A stretch of DNA of 64,000 nt from Chloroflexota bacterium (GTDB lineage Bacteria > Chloroflexota > Limnocylindria > Limnocylindrales > CSP1-4). The notes beneath the pieces are model-generated. The model did not search any database. It worked only from the letters and a program-made list of their open reading frames with translations, and was not told where the DNA came from. Made by a program: the position numbers and the translations under genes. Shown piece by piece: positions 9,654 to 18,510 of the stretch. Every line of letters begins with the position of its first letter. Position 1 is the stretch's first letter. The stretch is from contig JAFMJV010000007.1 of the NCBI GenBank assembly GCA_017853275.1, forward strand, positions 1 through 64,000, read 5' to 3'.

Positions 9654-10787
9654 TCAGGGCCGGGACGCGAGCGCCCCGAGCAGCGTGTCCAGGTGCATGA
9701 CGAACTCGAGGGTGATCCAGACGCGGTCGTTCGCGTGCGTCTCCACCCACGGCCGCCAGGCGCCGTCGTCATCCTGGTGCGCCACGTACCAGTCGCCCAT
9801 GCGCAGCGTCCAGTCGCGGTAGACCGGCTCGCCGGTCAGCGTGTAGAGGAGGCTGGAGCCCCAGGAGCTCTTGCACGCGGAGGGGTAGCGCAGCTGGGCC
9901 GGCGTGGCCGCGAGCGAGAAGGCCTGGTAGTCACGGGCGAGCGCGAGCCATGCCCGGTCCCCCGTGGCCAGGACGAGCCGGGCAAGGAAGCCCGCCGCGA
10001 TCCCCCCGATCGTCCAGCGCTGCATCCGGTCCGCGCCGTTCTCCACCGTCATGTGCGGCCCGTAGCCCGGATCGCCGGGGAGCATCGGCCGCTGCCGGGC
10101 GCGGGACCAGAAGCAGTGGAAGGTCCGGGGGATCCCCGTGGCCGGGTCCTCGGAGGGGGCCTGCGCGGCTCGGATCGTGCGCAGGAAGCCCGCCACGCGG
10201 AGCGCGACATCGATGCGGCCCACGGCGAGCGCCGCGAAGCCCGCGCCACAGGCGTAGGGGATATCCATCACGTCGCTCATCGACCCGTCCGCCTCGCGGT
10301 CGTTCGCGAAGGCGCCGCTCACCGGGTCCTGCCAGCGGAGGAGCTCCGGGAAGAGGCCCACGGAGAGGTCGTAGGCCCCCACCCGCTGGGCGCCCACGAT
10401 GAGCGTGGCATCGCGGTAGGACCAGTCCGTGCGGATCTTCCGCAGCGGGCCGTCGATCCGCCCGTCCGGGGTGAGGAGGTTCCGGCGGATGAAGCCGCAG
10501 ACCGCCTCCGCGGCCTCCGTCTCCCCCACGAGCGAGAAGGTCCACGGCGCGCGGTAGTACTCGAAGCCACGCTCCGGGTCCCCCACGCAGCCGTCCGGCC
10601 GGAGCTGCGCGAGAAGGTAGTCCGTCCCTCGGCGCCGCGCCGTCCGGATGGCCGCGATCCGCTCCGCGTCCGGGGCGCCGGCGAGGCGCGCCATCCGCTC
10701 GCGGTCCGCCGCACGGGCGGGCTCCGTCCACCAGCCCGCCGCCTCCGGCCGCCGGCTCCCCGATTCGTCCAGGGTCTTGTCCGTCAT
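9654..10787 (-). CDS. Alpha/alpha-toroid (terpenoid-cyclase/prenyltransferase superfamily-like) protein
   Basis: A cytoplasmic protein of 377 residues without signal peptide. It is built of repeated helical pairs with aromatic, Gly and Asp-rich turns (DGCVGDPERGFEYYRAPW, DPVSGAFANDREADG, DDDGAWRPWV), the pattern of alpha/alpha-barrel proteins such as squalene-cyclase-like or glycosyl-hydrolase-like proteins. No DxDD cyclase motif is seen, so the activity is unknown. The ATG at 10787 is set by its ATGA overlap with the upstream epimerase. It is the last gene of a four-gene operon with an SDR, an M20 hydrolase and an epimerase. Confidence 0.75.
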   Translation of the reverse strand: MTDKTLDESGSRRPEAAGWWTEPARAADRERMARLAGAPDAERIAAIRTARRRGTDYLLAQLRPDGCVGDPERGFEYYRAPWTFSLVGETEAAEAVCGFIRRNLLTPDGRIDGPLRKIRTDWSYRDATLIVGAQRVGAYDLSVGLFPELLRWQDPVSGAFANDREADGSMSDVMDIPYACGAGFAALAVGRIDVALRVAGFLRTIRAAQAPSEDPATGIPRTFHCFWSRARQRPMLPGDPGYGPHMTVENGADRMQRWTIGGIAAGFLARLVLATGDRAWLALARDYQAFSLAATPAQLRYPSACKSSWGSSLLYTLTGEPVYRDWTLRMGDWYVAHQDDDGAWRPWVETHANDRVWITLEFVMHLDTLLGALASRP

Positions 10788-11800
10788 CGTCCCGCCTCCC
10801 CACGCGCCGCCAGGGCCTCGTCCACCATCCCGGTCACGCTCCGCTCCGGCGCGTAGCCGAGGACGGCGCGTGCCTTCGCGGAGCTGACGATCCAGCTCGG
10901 CCGGGCGCCCTCGAGGGTGACGGTCACCACCGGCAGCCCGAGCCGGCGGCCCAGGTGACCGAGCAGCTCGGCCTCCGCGTACGGGGCGGCCGGCCCGATG
11001 TTGAAGGCCTCGCCCACCGCGAGCGGGTGGCGGAGGGCCCCCACGATCCCCGCCGCCGCATCCCGGGCGTCGTTCAGCGTGGAGATCGCCGTCCGGCCGT
11101 CCGGATCCGCCACGAGGTAGAGGGCGGGTCCGGCATCCGCGTGGGGGCGGAGGGCGGCGAGGAGCTCCCGGTCCGCGGCGGACGGGGCGCGGTGGGCTTC
11201 GATGCGGCGGATCGCCGAGGCGACCCACATCCGGCTGCCGAAGACCCCGTCCGGGTCGATCAGCTCCTCCGCATCGGCCGTGGCGCTCGGCCGGACGATC
11301 GTGACCGGGATCCCGTACGCACGCTGGAAGGTGAGCGCGAGCTCCTCCGCGGCGACCTTCGTGGCGCCGTAGACGCTCGCGGGGATCCGCGGGTGGGTCT
11401 CGTCCACCGGCGAGAAGGCGGGCCCGCCCCCACCCCAGTAGACGGCGTCCGAGCTGACGATGCAGACCCGGTCGGGTCGCGAACCGCTGTCCCGGATCGC
11501 GGCGAGGAGGTGGTAGGTCCCCGCGGCGTTCGCGGCGAAGAACTCGTCGTCGATGCCGCCCCGGCTGGTGAGCGCGGCGGCGAGGTGGACGATCGCCCGG
11601 GCACCGCGGACCGCGGGCACGAGGCTCGCGCGGTCCTCCAGGCGTCCCTCCACGATCTCGACCCCAGCCTGCGCGGCGAGCCAGGCGCGCCCGGGGTCAT
11701 CCGGCAGGACGAGGGCCCGGACGGGGTCGCCGCTCGCGCGCAGGATCCGGGTGACGTGGCGGCCGATCCGCCCCGCGGCGCCGGTGACAAGGACGGTCAT
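10784..11800 (-). CDS. NAD(P)-dependent epimerase/dehydratase (extended SDR)
   Basis: A 338-residue nucleotide-sugar-epimerase-like enzyme. The Rossmann motif GAAGRIG is at 7-13 and the catalytic pair Tyr144/Lys148 lies in SVYGATKVAAEE, with Ser116/117 upstream. The C-terminal half carries the usual substrate-binding region. It lies 12 bases after the M20 gene and overlaps the toroid protein by 4 bases. Substrate is unknown; neighbours suggest catabolism or modification of a sugar-like or peptide-like compound rather than wall synthesis. Confidence 0.87.
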   Translation of the reverse strand: MTVLVTGAAGRIGRHVTRILRASGDPVRALVLPDDPGRAWLAAQAGVEIVEGRLEDRASLVPAVRGARAIVHLAAALTSRGGIDDEFFAANAAGTYHLLAAIRDSGSRPDRVCIVSSDAVYWGGGGPAFSPVDETHPRIPASVYGATKVAAEELALTFQRAYGIPVTIVRPSATADAEELIDPDGVFGSRMWVASAIRRIEAHRAPSAADRELLAALRPHADAGPALYLVADPDGRTAISTLNDARDAAAGIVGALRHPLAVGEAFNIGPAAPYAEAELLGHLGRRLGLPVVTVTLEGARPSWIVSSAKARAVLGYAPERSVTGMVDEALAARGEAGR

Positions 11801-11812
11801 CGCTCCCTCCGC

Positions 11813-13069
11813 TCAGCCGCACCAGGCAAGGGCGACCCGCGCGAGGACCCGGGTCACCCGGGCCACGCTCGCGAGATCGACCCACTCATCCGGACCGTGC
11901 TGCCCCCCGCCGGACGGTCCGTAGTAGAGCGCGGGGATCCCCGCGTCCCGGAAGAACCGGGCATCCGCAGTCCCGTAGAGGGGCGCCGTCCGCGGCCGGC
12001 CGCCGTCCTCGGCCACCGCCTGCGCGAGCGCGGTGGCGATCGGCGCATCCGGGTCGATCTCCCAGCCCTCCGCGCGGAAGCCGTGCCAGCGGATCGCGGG
12101 CGGGTGCTCCCGCAGCCAGGGGTCCGCCTCCGCGATCTCCCGGACCCGCTCCGCGAGGAGCGCCTGGGCGCGGGCGACCGGCCAGCCGATGGGGAAGGAG
12201 AAGCGGATGCCGGCGCGGCAGGCGAGCGGGAGGGAGGAGGGCCAGTCGCCGCCCTCGATCGTCCCCACGTTCAGGGTGAGGGGCGCGGGCTCGGTGGGGA
12301 AGGCGGGGTGGCGGAAGCCGGCGTTCAGGGTTGCGGGGAGGCTCCGGAGGCCGGCGAGCAGGTCGAGCATCCGGTCGATCGCATTGACCGCAGCACCCGG
12401 CTGCCCCACGTAACCCGAGCGCCCCACGGTGGTCAGCTCGGCCCACAGGACGCCCGGGGTCGCCACGAGGAGCGCCTCCTCGCTCAGCTCCGGGATGACC
12501 GCGGCGTCCGCCCCCGGACCGCGCAGCCGCGCGGCGAGCGCCCCGTTCCCCGTGGCCTCCTCCTCGATCACCGATTCGAAGGCGAGATCGCCGCGCAGCG
12601 GGACGCCGCTCACGCGGATCGCGGCGACCGCGTGGAGCGCCGCCACGAGCCCGCTCTTCATGTCCAGCGCACCCCGGCCGTAGAGGCGGCCGTCCACCAC
12701 CTGCGCCCCCCACGGATCGCGGGACCAGGCGCCCGGCTCCCCGATCGGGACCACATCCACGTGCCCCGAGAGGAGAAGGGATCGTCCACCCCCCGTCCCG
12801 GGGAGACGGGCGAGGAGGTTGGGGCGGGGATGGCGCCCGAGGTCCGCGAGACCGGCCCGCGGGTCGTCCTGGAGGGCGGCCGGATCCACCTCGTGGAGCG
12901 CGGCGGCGAGGCCCGCGTCAGCGGCGGCGCCATGGAGCATCTCCTGGGCCGGCCGCTCGTCCCCCACCACGCTCGGCGTGGCGACGAGCGCGCGGAGGAG
13001 ATCGTGGTAGCGCGGCGCCAGCGCCTCCACGGAGGCGAGGACCGCGGCGAGGCGGGGGTCGCCGCTCAT
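11813..13069 (-). CDS. M20-family metallohydrolase (ArgE/DapE/carboxypeptidase type)
   Basis: A dizinc amidohydrolase/peptidase of 418 residues. Metal ligands are visible: His103 and Asp105 in SGHVDVVP, Asp136 in GRGALDMKSG, the catalytic/ligand pair Glu170-Glu171 in IEEEATGNG, and a His in GGGQHGPDEW near residue 396. The dimerisation (lid) domain occupies about 195-310. The ATG is chosen because it makes an ATGA overlap with the upstream SDR gene. Family members hydrolyse acyl-amino acids or dipeptides; exact substrate is open. Confidence 0.88.
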   Translation of the reverse strand: MSGDPRLAAVLASVEALAPRYHDLLRALVATPSVVGDERPAQEMLHGAAADAGLAAALHEVDPAALQDDPRAGLADLGRHPRPNLLARLPGTGGGRSLLLSGHVDVVPIGEPGAWSRDPWGAQVVDGRLYGRGALDMKSGLVAALHAVAAIRVSGVPLRGDLAFESVIEEEATGNGALAARLRGPGADAAVIPELSEEALLVATPGVLWAELTTVGRSGYVGQPGAAVNAIDRMLDLLAGLRSLPATLNAGFRHPAFPTEPAPLTLNVGTIEGGDWPSSLPLACRAGIRFSFPIGWPVARAQALLAERVREIAEADPWLREHPPAIRWHGFRAEGWEIDPDAPIATALAQAVAEDGGRPRTAPLYGTADARFFRDAGIPALYYGPSGGGQHGPDEWVDLASVARVTRVLARVALAWCG

Positions 13070-13839
13070 CGCAGCGCGATCCCGCCATCCACCGGGAGGA
13101 CCGTTCCGGTCACGAAGCCCGCCCCGGGGGAGACGAGGTAGCGCACCGCGGCGGCCACGTCCGCCTCCGTGGCGACCCGCCCGAGCGGGATCCGCGCCGT
13201 GATCGCCGCGCGCATCCCCGGCGCATCCAGGGTCTGCCGGCCCAGCTCCGTCTCCACGAAGGTGGGGGCGACCGCGTTGACCCGGATCCCGTGCGGCGCG
13301 AGCTCCAGCGCGAAGGAGCGGGTGAGCATGATCAGCCCCGCCTTGGCCGCGGCGTAGGCGGTCCGGCCGGGGAAGGCGATGAGGCCCGCGGCGGAGGCGA
13401 TATTGACGATCGCGCCCGCGGTCCCCGTCTCCACCATCCGGCGGGCGACCGCCTGGGCCACGTGGAAGGCGCCGGTGAGGTTCGTGGCGATCACCGCATC
13501 CCAGTCCTCGGCGCTCTGCTCCAGGACCCCGCCGAGACGCTGGATCCCCGCGTTGCTCACGAGGACCGTGATCGGCCCGAGCGCTTCCTCCGTGCGGGCG
13601 ACGGCCGAGGCCACCGACGCCGGATCGGTGACCTCGAGGACCACGCCGATCGTCCGCGCCCCGGGGACGGCATCCGCGATCGCCGCCGCGGCCGCACGGG
13701 CGTCCGCCTCGTGGCGCGCGGTGCACGCGACCGCGTGGCCCGCGGCGGCAAGGTCCGCGGCGATCGCCCGGCCGATCCCGCGGCTCGCCCCGGTGACGAG
13801 GGCGACGGGAGGGGCGGGGGCGGGGGCGCGCTCGGGCAT
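13066..13839 (-). CDS. Short-chain dehydrogenase/reductase (classical SDR, FabG-like)
   Basis: A 257-residue oxidoreductase. Cofactor motif GASRGIG is at 17-23, SNAG at 95-98, and the catalytic Ser149, Tyr162 and Lys166 are in place. I chose the ATG at 13839 rather than 13848: a TAGGAT box ends 7 bases before 13839, matching the leaderless pattern seen elsewhere, and TAGGAT overlaps the 13848 ATG. It heads the minus-strand operon (SDR, M20, epimerase, toroid). The product probably reduces or oxidises a hydroxyl of the same substrate class. Confidence 0.88.
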   Translation of the reverse strand: MPERAPAPAPPVALVTGASRGIGRAIAADLAAAGHAVACTARHEADARAAAAAIADAVPGARTIGVVLEVTDPASVASAVARTEEALGPITVLVSNAGIQRLGGVLEQSAEDWDAVIATNLTGAFHVAQAVARRMVETGTAGAIVNIASAAGLIAFPGRTAYAAAKAGLIMLTRSFALELAPHGIRVNAVAPTFVETELGRQTLDAPGMRAAITARIPLGRVATEADVAAAVRYLVSPGAGFVTGTVLPVDGGIALR

Positions 13840-13846
13840 CCGCTCC

Positions 13847-13852
13847 ATCCTA
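13847..13852 (-). promoter_or_regulatory. -10 box TAGGAT, putative leaderless start
   Basis: TAGGAT on the minus strand lies 7 bases before the ATG at 13839. It faces the divergent box TAGCAT only 30 bases away, so the two promoters are back to back. Confidence 0.5.
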
Positions 13853-13882
13853 CGGGCCGCTCATCCCCGCGGAGCGGCCCGC

Positions 13883-13888
13883 TAGCAT
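13883..13888 (+). promoter_or_regulatory. -10 box TAGCAT, putative leaderless start
   Basis: TAGCAT is followed by six bases (CCCGGG) and then the ATG at 13895. No Shine-Dalgarno fits in this space. Confidence 0.55.
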
Positions 13889-13894
13889 CCCGGG

Positions 13895-14716
13895 ATGACC
13901 GATCCGGCGGGGGATGCGCCCCTCCACGATCCCGCCCTCCAGGCCGCCGTCCTCGCCGATGCCGCGCTCGCCTTCTCCGGGATCCCCGGGATCGAGACGG
14001 TGGCCGAGGCGGACCTCGTCCGGACCTTCGCCCCGGGCCGGCCGCAACCGTACGTGAACGTGATCACCCGCCTCGCGATGCCGCCCGACACGCTCCCCGA
14101 GCGGGTCGCCGCCGTGGAGCCGGCCTACCGCGCCGCCGGCCTGCCGACCCTCTGGTGGGTGGACGCGGCGGCGCGCTCGGCAGGGCTGCTCGACGCGCTC
14201 CGGGCGACCGGGATGCGCGACCCGGGGCCGGAGACCGTGATGGCCCGGCGGCCGGGGGGAGAGCTGCCGGAGCCCCCGGCAGGCGTCGCGGTGCGCATCG
14301 TGGCGTCGATCGAGGCGCTGGACGACTGGATCGGCGTGATGGCGGGTGCGTACGGCTGGTCCGACCCGGCGCGGGCCGCCCTCATGCGCGGCCTCTACGA
14401 TCCGCGCCTTCCCCACGGGCGGGACGGGGCACGGGTCGTCCTCCTCGCCACGCTCGCGGGCCGGCCGGTGGGGGCGGGGTCGCTCTTCCGGGCGGCGGGC
14501 CAGGGCTGGATCACGAACATCGGGACGCTCCCGGCCGCGCGGGGCCGTGGCGTGGGCCGGGCGGTCACCCGCGCGGCGCTCCACCTCTCGGCGGAGCGCG
14601 GAGACCCCACGACCTGGCTGGCCGCCTCGGAGATGGGCGAGCCGCTCTACGCCGGTCTCGGCTTCCGCTCCGTGGGCCGGATCGACCACCTCGTGGGTCC
14701 GGCCCCGCGCGGCTGA
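13895..14716 (+). CDS. GNAT-family N-acetyltransferase
   Basis: A 273-residue acetyl-CoA-dependent acetyltransferase. The C-terminal GNAT domain (about 132-268) has the acetyl-CoA pyrophosphate motif RGRGVG (216-221) after the beta-strand WITNIGTLP and the later LYAGLGFRSVG segment. The N-terminal half (1-125) may be a degenerate GNAT-like domain, as in tandem-GNAT proteins; this is an inference. It stands alone between a divergent operon and a secreted protein gene and probably has a leaderless mRNA. Substrate unknown. Confidence 0.87.
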   Translation: MTDPAGDAPLHDPALQAAVLADAALAFSGIPGIETVAEADLVRTFAPGRPQPYVNVITRLAMPPDTLPERVAAVEPAYRAAGLPTLWWVDAAARSAGLLDALRATGMRDPGPETVMARRPGGELPEPPAGVAVRIVASIEALDDWIGVMAGAYGWSDPARAALMRGLYDPRLPHGRDGARVVLLATLAGRPVGAGSLFRAAGQGWITNIGTLPAARGRGVGRAVTRAALHLSAERGDPTTWLAASEMGEPLYAGLGFRSVGRIDHLVGPAPRG

Positions 14717-14763
14717 GCGCGGGCTGGGCCGCGGCCCGCCCCACACGCCCCCACCCGGCGCGC

Positions 14764-14769
14764 TATCGT
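14764..14769 (+). promoter_or_regulatory. -10 box TATCGT
   Basis: TATCGT lies about 58 bases before the GTG at 14828, giving a leader that contains a 9-bp hairpin and an AGGGAG ribosome site. Confidence 0.4.
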
Positions 14770-14778
14770 CGCGCCACC

Positions 14779-14807
14779 GGGCCGCTCCGCACGGGAGAGA
14801 GCGGCCC
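14779..14807 (+). promoter_or_regulatory. Leader hairpin before secreted-protein gene
   Basis: GGGCCGCTC (14779-14787) pairs perfectly with GAGCGGCCC (14799-14807) around an 11-base loop. It lies at the 5' end of the predicted transcript and could stabilise it or bind a regulator. No known riboswitch fold is recognised. Confidence 0.45.
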
Positions 14808-14827
14808 TGCCGTGCAGGGAGAACGCC

Positions 14828-16174
14828 GTGCTCCGTCGTCACCGGCTCGCATCGCTCGCGATCGCCGCCTTCCTTGTCGCCGGCCTTGCCGCCCCGGTCG
14901 CGGCGGCGCCCACCTGGACCACGCCGGTGACCGCCACGGGAACCGCCGGCTGGGGCGGTGTCCAGAGCGTGGTCGCGAAGGATGGGACGGTGATCATCGT
15001 CCGGGCGGTCGGGGTGGGCGGGACCACGAACCGCCTCGAGGCGCGGGTCCGCGCCCCCGGTGCGAACCGCTTCCGCTCCATCGCCCAGTCGCCGGAAGGG
15101 GACTTCCTCGGCCTCACCTCGCTCGTCGCTTCGCCGGATGGGGATGGCTGGGCGGCCACCACCGCGGACGGCCCGGCGGGCGTGGCCGGCATCCGTCTCT
15201 GGCGCATCGATGTGACCGCCCGCCGCTGGGTGCCGGCCGGCCGTCCCTTCCGCGGCGCAGTGGAGCGGGACTACCGGCTCTCCACGGCGAGCCTGACCCG
15301 GGCCGGGGACGGCACCTTCACGATCGCCGGGATCGCCGCGCCCAAGAGCCCGCCCGCGGGGGACCCCGTCTACCGGATCGTGGTGGCGACCGGGCGAGCA
15401 GGTGGCAGCTTCGCGACCCGCTTCCTCACCTCGGCCGATGTCCATGCGACGACCCCGGGCATCGCCGGAAATGCGCGCGGCGAGATCGTGGTCCCCTTCA
15501 TCCAGGGCTACGACCTCGCGGAGATGACGCCGCGGGTCGCCATCCGCTCCGCGTCCGGACGCTGGCGCACGATCACCCTGGGACCGGCCGGCGATTCGCA
15601 GCGGATCCGGGCGGCGATCGGGCCGGACGGCACGGTCGGCGTCACCTGGCTTGCGCCCGCGAACGCGCCCTTCACGGAGGTCGAGCTCGTCACCCTCGGC
15701 GCCGGCTGCGGGACCTCCTGCATCGCCACCCACACGCTCGCCACCGGGCTGCCCGCCAAGGACCAGATCGCGGTCGCGGTGGAGGCGGACGGCGATGTCC
15801 TGGCGGGCTGGGTCCAGCCGGACGGCTCCGCCACGCGGATCTGGCTCGCCCATGCGGACGGCGGGGTCCCCGCCCCCCAGGTCGTCTCGGAGGACGGACG
15901 GAAGGTCCGCCTGAGCGGGCTCGTCCCGATCGGGGGCTCACGGATCGGGATGATCGGCGTCCTCTTCACGACCGGCTTCGACGGGCTCGGCCTCCGCTAC
16001 TGGCCGGTCCGCAACGGGACGGCAGGGAGTATGGTCACGCTCACCGGGAGCGAGGCCGCGGACGGCGCGGTGAACAACGAGCAGCTCGGCTTCGCCAAGG
16101 GCCTGGGGACGATCACCTGGATGCGGGGGACCTACCCAGCCACGACGATCTCGGTCACCGACCAGCGCCGCTAA
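14828..16174 (+). CDS. Secreted protein, probably beta-propeller-like
   Basis: A 448-residue exported protein. The GTG start is followed by a signal peptide (MLRRHRLASLAIAAFLVAG, cleavage after PVAAA near 27). The mature part is beta-rich, with repeated blade-like strands (VVAKDGTVIIVRAV, SLVASPDGDGWAATTADG, AIGPDGTVGVTWLAP, VAVEADGDVLAGWVQ) spaced at about 55-60 residues, typical of propeller proteins. Two cysteines (CGTSC) near residue 297 may form a disulphide. No enzyme motif is seen. The FAD oxidoreductase follows after 23 bases and may share its transcript. Confidence 0.75.
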   Translation: MLRRHRLASLAIAAFLVAGLAAPVAAAPTWTTPVTATGTAGWGGVQSVVAKDGTVIIVRAVGVGGTTNRLEARVRAPGANRFRSIAQSPEGDFLGLTSLVASPDGDGWAATTADGPAGVAGIRLWRIDVTARRWVPAGRPFRGAVERDYRLSTASLTRAGDGTFTIAGIAAPKSPPAGDPVYRIVVATGRAGGSFATRFLTSADVHATTPGIAGNARGEIVVPFIQGYDLAEMTPRVAIRSASGRWRTITLGPAGDSQRIRAAIGPDGTVGVTWLAPANAPFTEVELVTLGAGCGTSCIATHTLATGLPAKDQIAVAVEADGDVLAGWVQPDGSATRIWLAHADGGVPAPQVVSEDGRKVRLSGLVPIGGSRIGMIGVLFTTGFDGLGLRYWPVRNGTAGSMVTLTGSEAADGAVNNEQLGFAKGLGTITWMRGTYPATTISVTDQRR

Positions 16175-16197
16175 GGCGCGCTGGGGAAAGGGATCGG

Positions 16198-17616
16198 ATG
16201 GACGCGAACGAAGCCTGGTTCCGGAGCCGAGCGTGGAGCGTGAGCGGCAATCGTCTCGGCGGCCCACCGGACGGGAAGCGTCCGGTCGTCACGTCGCTCG
16301 CCCGGGAGATCCACCAGCCCCGTTCCGTCGATGAGGTCGTGCGGATCGTCCGTGCCCTTCCGCCGTCCACGCCGATCGCGTGCGTCTCGGGCGGCCACGG
16401 CTCGAGCGGATCCGCGCTCGTCGCCGCCCCGGATGCGGTCGTCCTCGACCTGGTCCACCTGAAGGAGATCACCTTCCACGAGGACGCGGACGGCCCGCTT
16501 GTGACGGTGGGCGCCGGGGTCGTCTTCCGCGAGCTGGTGGAGGCGCTCCGGGAGCAGAGGGGCGCGCTCCCGGTGGGGACCGGGCCCGGTGTCGGCGTGG
16601 TGGGATATGTCGTGAACGGCGGCCTGAGCGGCTACTTCTCGCGCCGGCTCGGGCTGCTCGGCCAGCGCGTGGAGCGGATGACCGTGGTGACGGCCGCGGG
16701 CGAGGTCCGGGTCCTCGGCACCGCAGATCCGGAGCTCGCGGCGATGGTCGGCGCAGGAAGCGCGCTCGGGATCGTGGTGGACGTGACGATCCGCGTGGCG
16801 CCCGCGAGCGCGATCCGGGAGGCCCAGCAGCGGGTCTTCGGCTTCGACTCGCGCGAGCGCGCCGTCCGGTTCACGCGCGGCGCCGTCCGGCTGATGCGTG
16901 ACGCGATCCTCCCCGATCCCTCGGTCTCCCAGGAGATCGTCGTCACCGGTGGCGGCGCGATCGTCGTGACCACGACCTTCTTCGACTCCTTCATCGGGGA
17001 TCCGGCCCGGTTCCTCGCTCCGCTCGAGGAGCTGGCCGCCTCTCTCGAGCTGCCGTTGCTGGCCGCAGCCCGCTGGGGCTCGTGGTACGAAGCAGCGGGG
17101 GCGCTGTGGCCGATCATCGAGGGTCAGTCCGGCGATCCGCTCGCCTTCCTGTGCCATGCGGTGGGGACGCGGATGGCACCGGATGACGCGGCGATCGACT
17201 ACGTCTGTGACGTGATGGTCGGCGAGGCGCCGCTGGACGAGGCTCCGCTCTCGATCATCGAGATCCGGACCCTGGGCGGGGCTGCCGGCACCGGCCGCCC
17301 GATCCCGACCGGGAACCATCACCACGACTTCTTCGTGGACATCGTCACGATGTACGACGCCGGGCCGAAGGACGGTGCGGCGCGCCAGGCGATCCTCGAC
17401 CGGACGAACGGGATCGTCGATCGCGCGCGCACCATCCCCGGGCTGGACGTCGACTTCAGCGGGACCCACTCGCAGCCCGACGACCCGGGCGAGCCACCGG
17501 CTGCGGAGCTGATCTTCGGCACACCGGAGGCAGCGGCCGGCATCCGTGCCCTGAAGAAGCAGCTGGACCCGGCCGACCGGTTCCGCTTCCACCCCTACGT
17601 GCGGATCCTCGACTGA
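16198..17616 (+). CDS. FAD-dependent oxidoreductase (VAO/BBE type)
   Basis: A 472-residue flavoprotein. The FAD-binding PCMH domain (about 30-205) carries the loop CVSGGHGSSGSA with His67 at the position that can bind FAD covalently in this family, and GVGVVGYVVNGGLSG further on. The C-terminal BBE-like tail (DPADRFRFHPYVRI) is typical of berberine-bridge-like oxidases. A signal peptide is not apparent, so it is cytoplasmic unless exported by Tat without a visible RR leader. GC and codon use match the surroundings. Substrate (sugar or alcohol oxidation is usual) is not determinable. Confidence 0.87.
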   Translation: MDANEAWFRSRAWSVSGNRLGGPPDGKRPVVTSLAREIHQPRSVDEVVRIVRALPPSTPIACVSGGHGSSGSALVAAPDAVVLDLVHLKEITFHEDADGPLVTVGAGVVFRELVEALREQRGALPVGTGPGVGVVGYVVNGGLSGYFSRRLGLLGQRVERMTVVTAAGEVRVLGTADPELAAMVGAGSALGIVVDVTIRVAPASAIREAQQRVFGFDSRERAVRFTRGAVRLMRDAILPDPSVSQEIVVTGGGAIVVTTTFFDSFIGDPARFLAPLEELAASLELPLLAAARWGSWYEAAGALWPIIEGQSGDPLAFLCHAVGTRMAPDDAAIDYVCDVMVGEAPLDEAPLSIIEIRTLGGAAGTGRPIPTGNHHHDFFVDIVTMYDAGPKDGAARQAILDRTNGIVDRARTIPGLDVDFSGTHSQPDDPGEPPAAELIFGTPEAAAGIRALKKQLDPADRFRFHPYVRILD

Positions 17617-17654
17617 CCGCATCGGCGGCGGCGCGGAGCCGGATCCGGATGAGG

Positions 17655-17681
17655 CGGCCCTCTCGGATCCGGACAGGGCCG
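17655..17681. terminator. Weak hairpin between convergent genes
   Basis: CGGCCCT (17655-17661) and AGGGCCG (17675-17681) can pair over a 13-base loop, in the 76-base gap between the FAD oxidoreductase and the convergent beta-helix gene. Two copies of CGGATCCGGA also lie here. No T-run follows. Confidence 0.3.
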
Positions 17682-17692
17682 TGGGACGCGGC

Positions 17693-18448
17693 CTACGTGG
17701 CCTCGGATCCGCAGTCCTCGTCGATCGGGGCGGTGTTCCCGACCACGTTGGCGTTGAAGACCCCGATCCCGGGGCACCGGACGCCCTCCAGGAACGCGCC
17801 CGTCGGGTTGTAGAGGCCGCCGGCACGAAGATCCGCCTCGTTGCCGGTGATCCGCCCGGTGGAGGTGATGACGAGCGTCGCCCCGACGCCGTTCGACACG
17901 CCACCGCCATTGGACGTCGCGCGGTTCTGCTCCACGACCGTCCCCTTCCCCAGGGTGAGGTGGCCGCCGTTGAAGATGCCGCCGCCCAGGCCCGCCGTGT
18001 TGAGCGCGACCCGGACCCCACGCAGGACGAGCGTCCCGCCGTTGTAGATGCCGCCGCCGATCGTGACGAAGACGAACGACCGGCCCACGCCCCGGGTGAT
18101 GAAGAGCCCGCGCACGGTGACCGTGGCCCCCGTGTCGATGAAGAGCGGCTGAACGAGGTTCCTGCCGTCCAGCGTGGGCCGGGCGGCTCCCGGCGGACGG
18201 ATCCCCCGGATCGTGAGGTCCTTGCGGATCACCGCGGCGCCCCGGCAGACGCCGCGGACCGTGAGGGTGTCTCCGGCGCTGGCAGCCTTCACTGCCGCGC
18301 GGAGCGTGGCCGCGGTCCCGTCCGTCCGCGTGTTCGTGACGATGCACGTGGTGGAAGAGCCCGCCACCGGCCCGGCCGGCAGGAGCGCGAGAGCCACCGT
18401 GCCCGCGAGCACAGCACCCAGGATCCGCCGAGCCACGACCATCCGCAT
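17693..18448 (-). CDS. Secreted right-handed beta-helix repeat protein
   Basis: A 251-residue exported protein. The signal peptide (MRMVVARRILGAVLAGTVAL, to about residue 31) precedes parallel-beta-helix coils rich in GGG-Ile-x-Asn-Gly turns (GGGIYNGGTLVLRGV, GGGIFNGGHLTLGKG, GGGVSNGVGATLVI). The opening strand pattern ATLRAAVKAASAGDTLTVRGVCRG is typical of proteins that predict polymorphic outer-surface beta-helices. The ATG at 18448 is chosen for its GGAGGGATGGG ribosome site and signal-peptide fit. It is a paralogue of the gene at 23701. Role probably surface adhesion or polysaccharide binding; no catalytic residues seen. Confidence 0.82.
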   Translation of the reverse strand: MRMVVARRILGAVLAGTVALALLPAGPVAGSSTTCIVTNTRTDGTAATLRAAVKAASAGDTLTVRGVCRGAAVIRKDLTIRGIRPPGAARPTLDGRNLVQPLFIDTGATVTVRGLFITRGVGRSFVFVTIGGGIYNGGTLVLRGVRVALNTAGLGGGIFNGGHLTLGKGTVVEQNRATSNGGGVSNGVGATLVITSTGRITGNEADLRAGGLYNPTGAFLEGVRCPGIGVFNANVVGNTAPIDEDCGSEAT

Positions 18449-18510
18449 CCCATCCCTCCACGCTGCGGCCGGAGCATCCGCCCCGCGACCATCCTCCGGC
18501 ATCCGGTCAA

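Noticed and set aside
13291..17616. A 1441-codon open frame that looks like a giant fusion ending in the FAD oxidoreductase
   Set aside because: Only the part from the ATG at 16198 has family sequence; upstream it is a Gly/Arg/Pro-rich shadow of genes in other frames.
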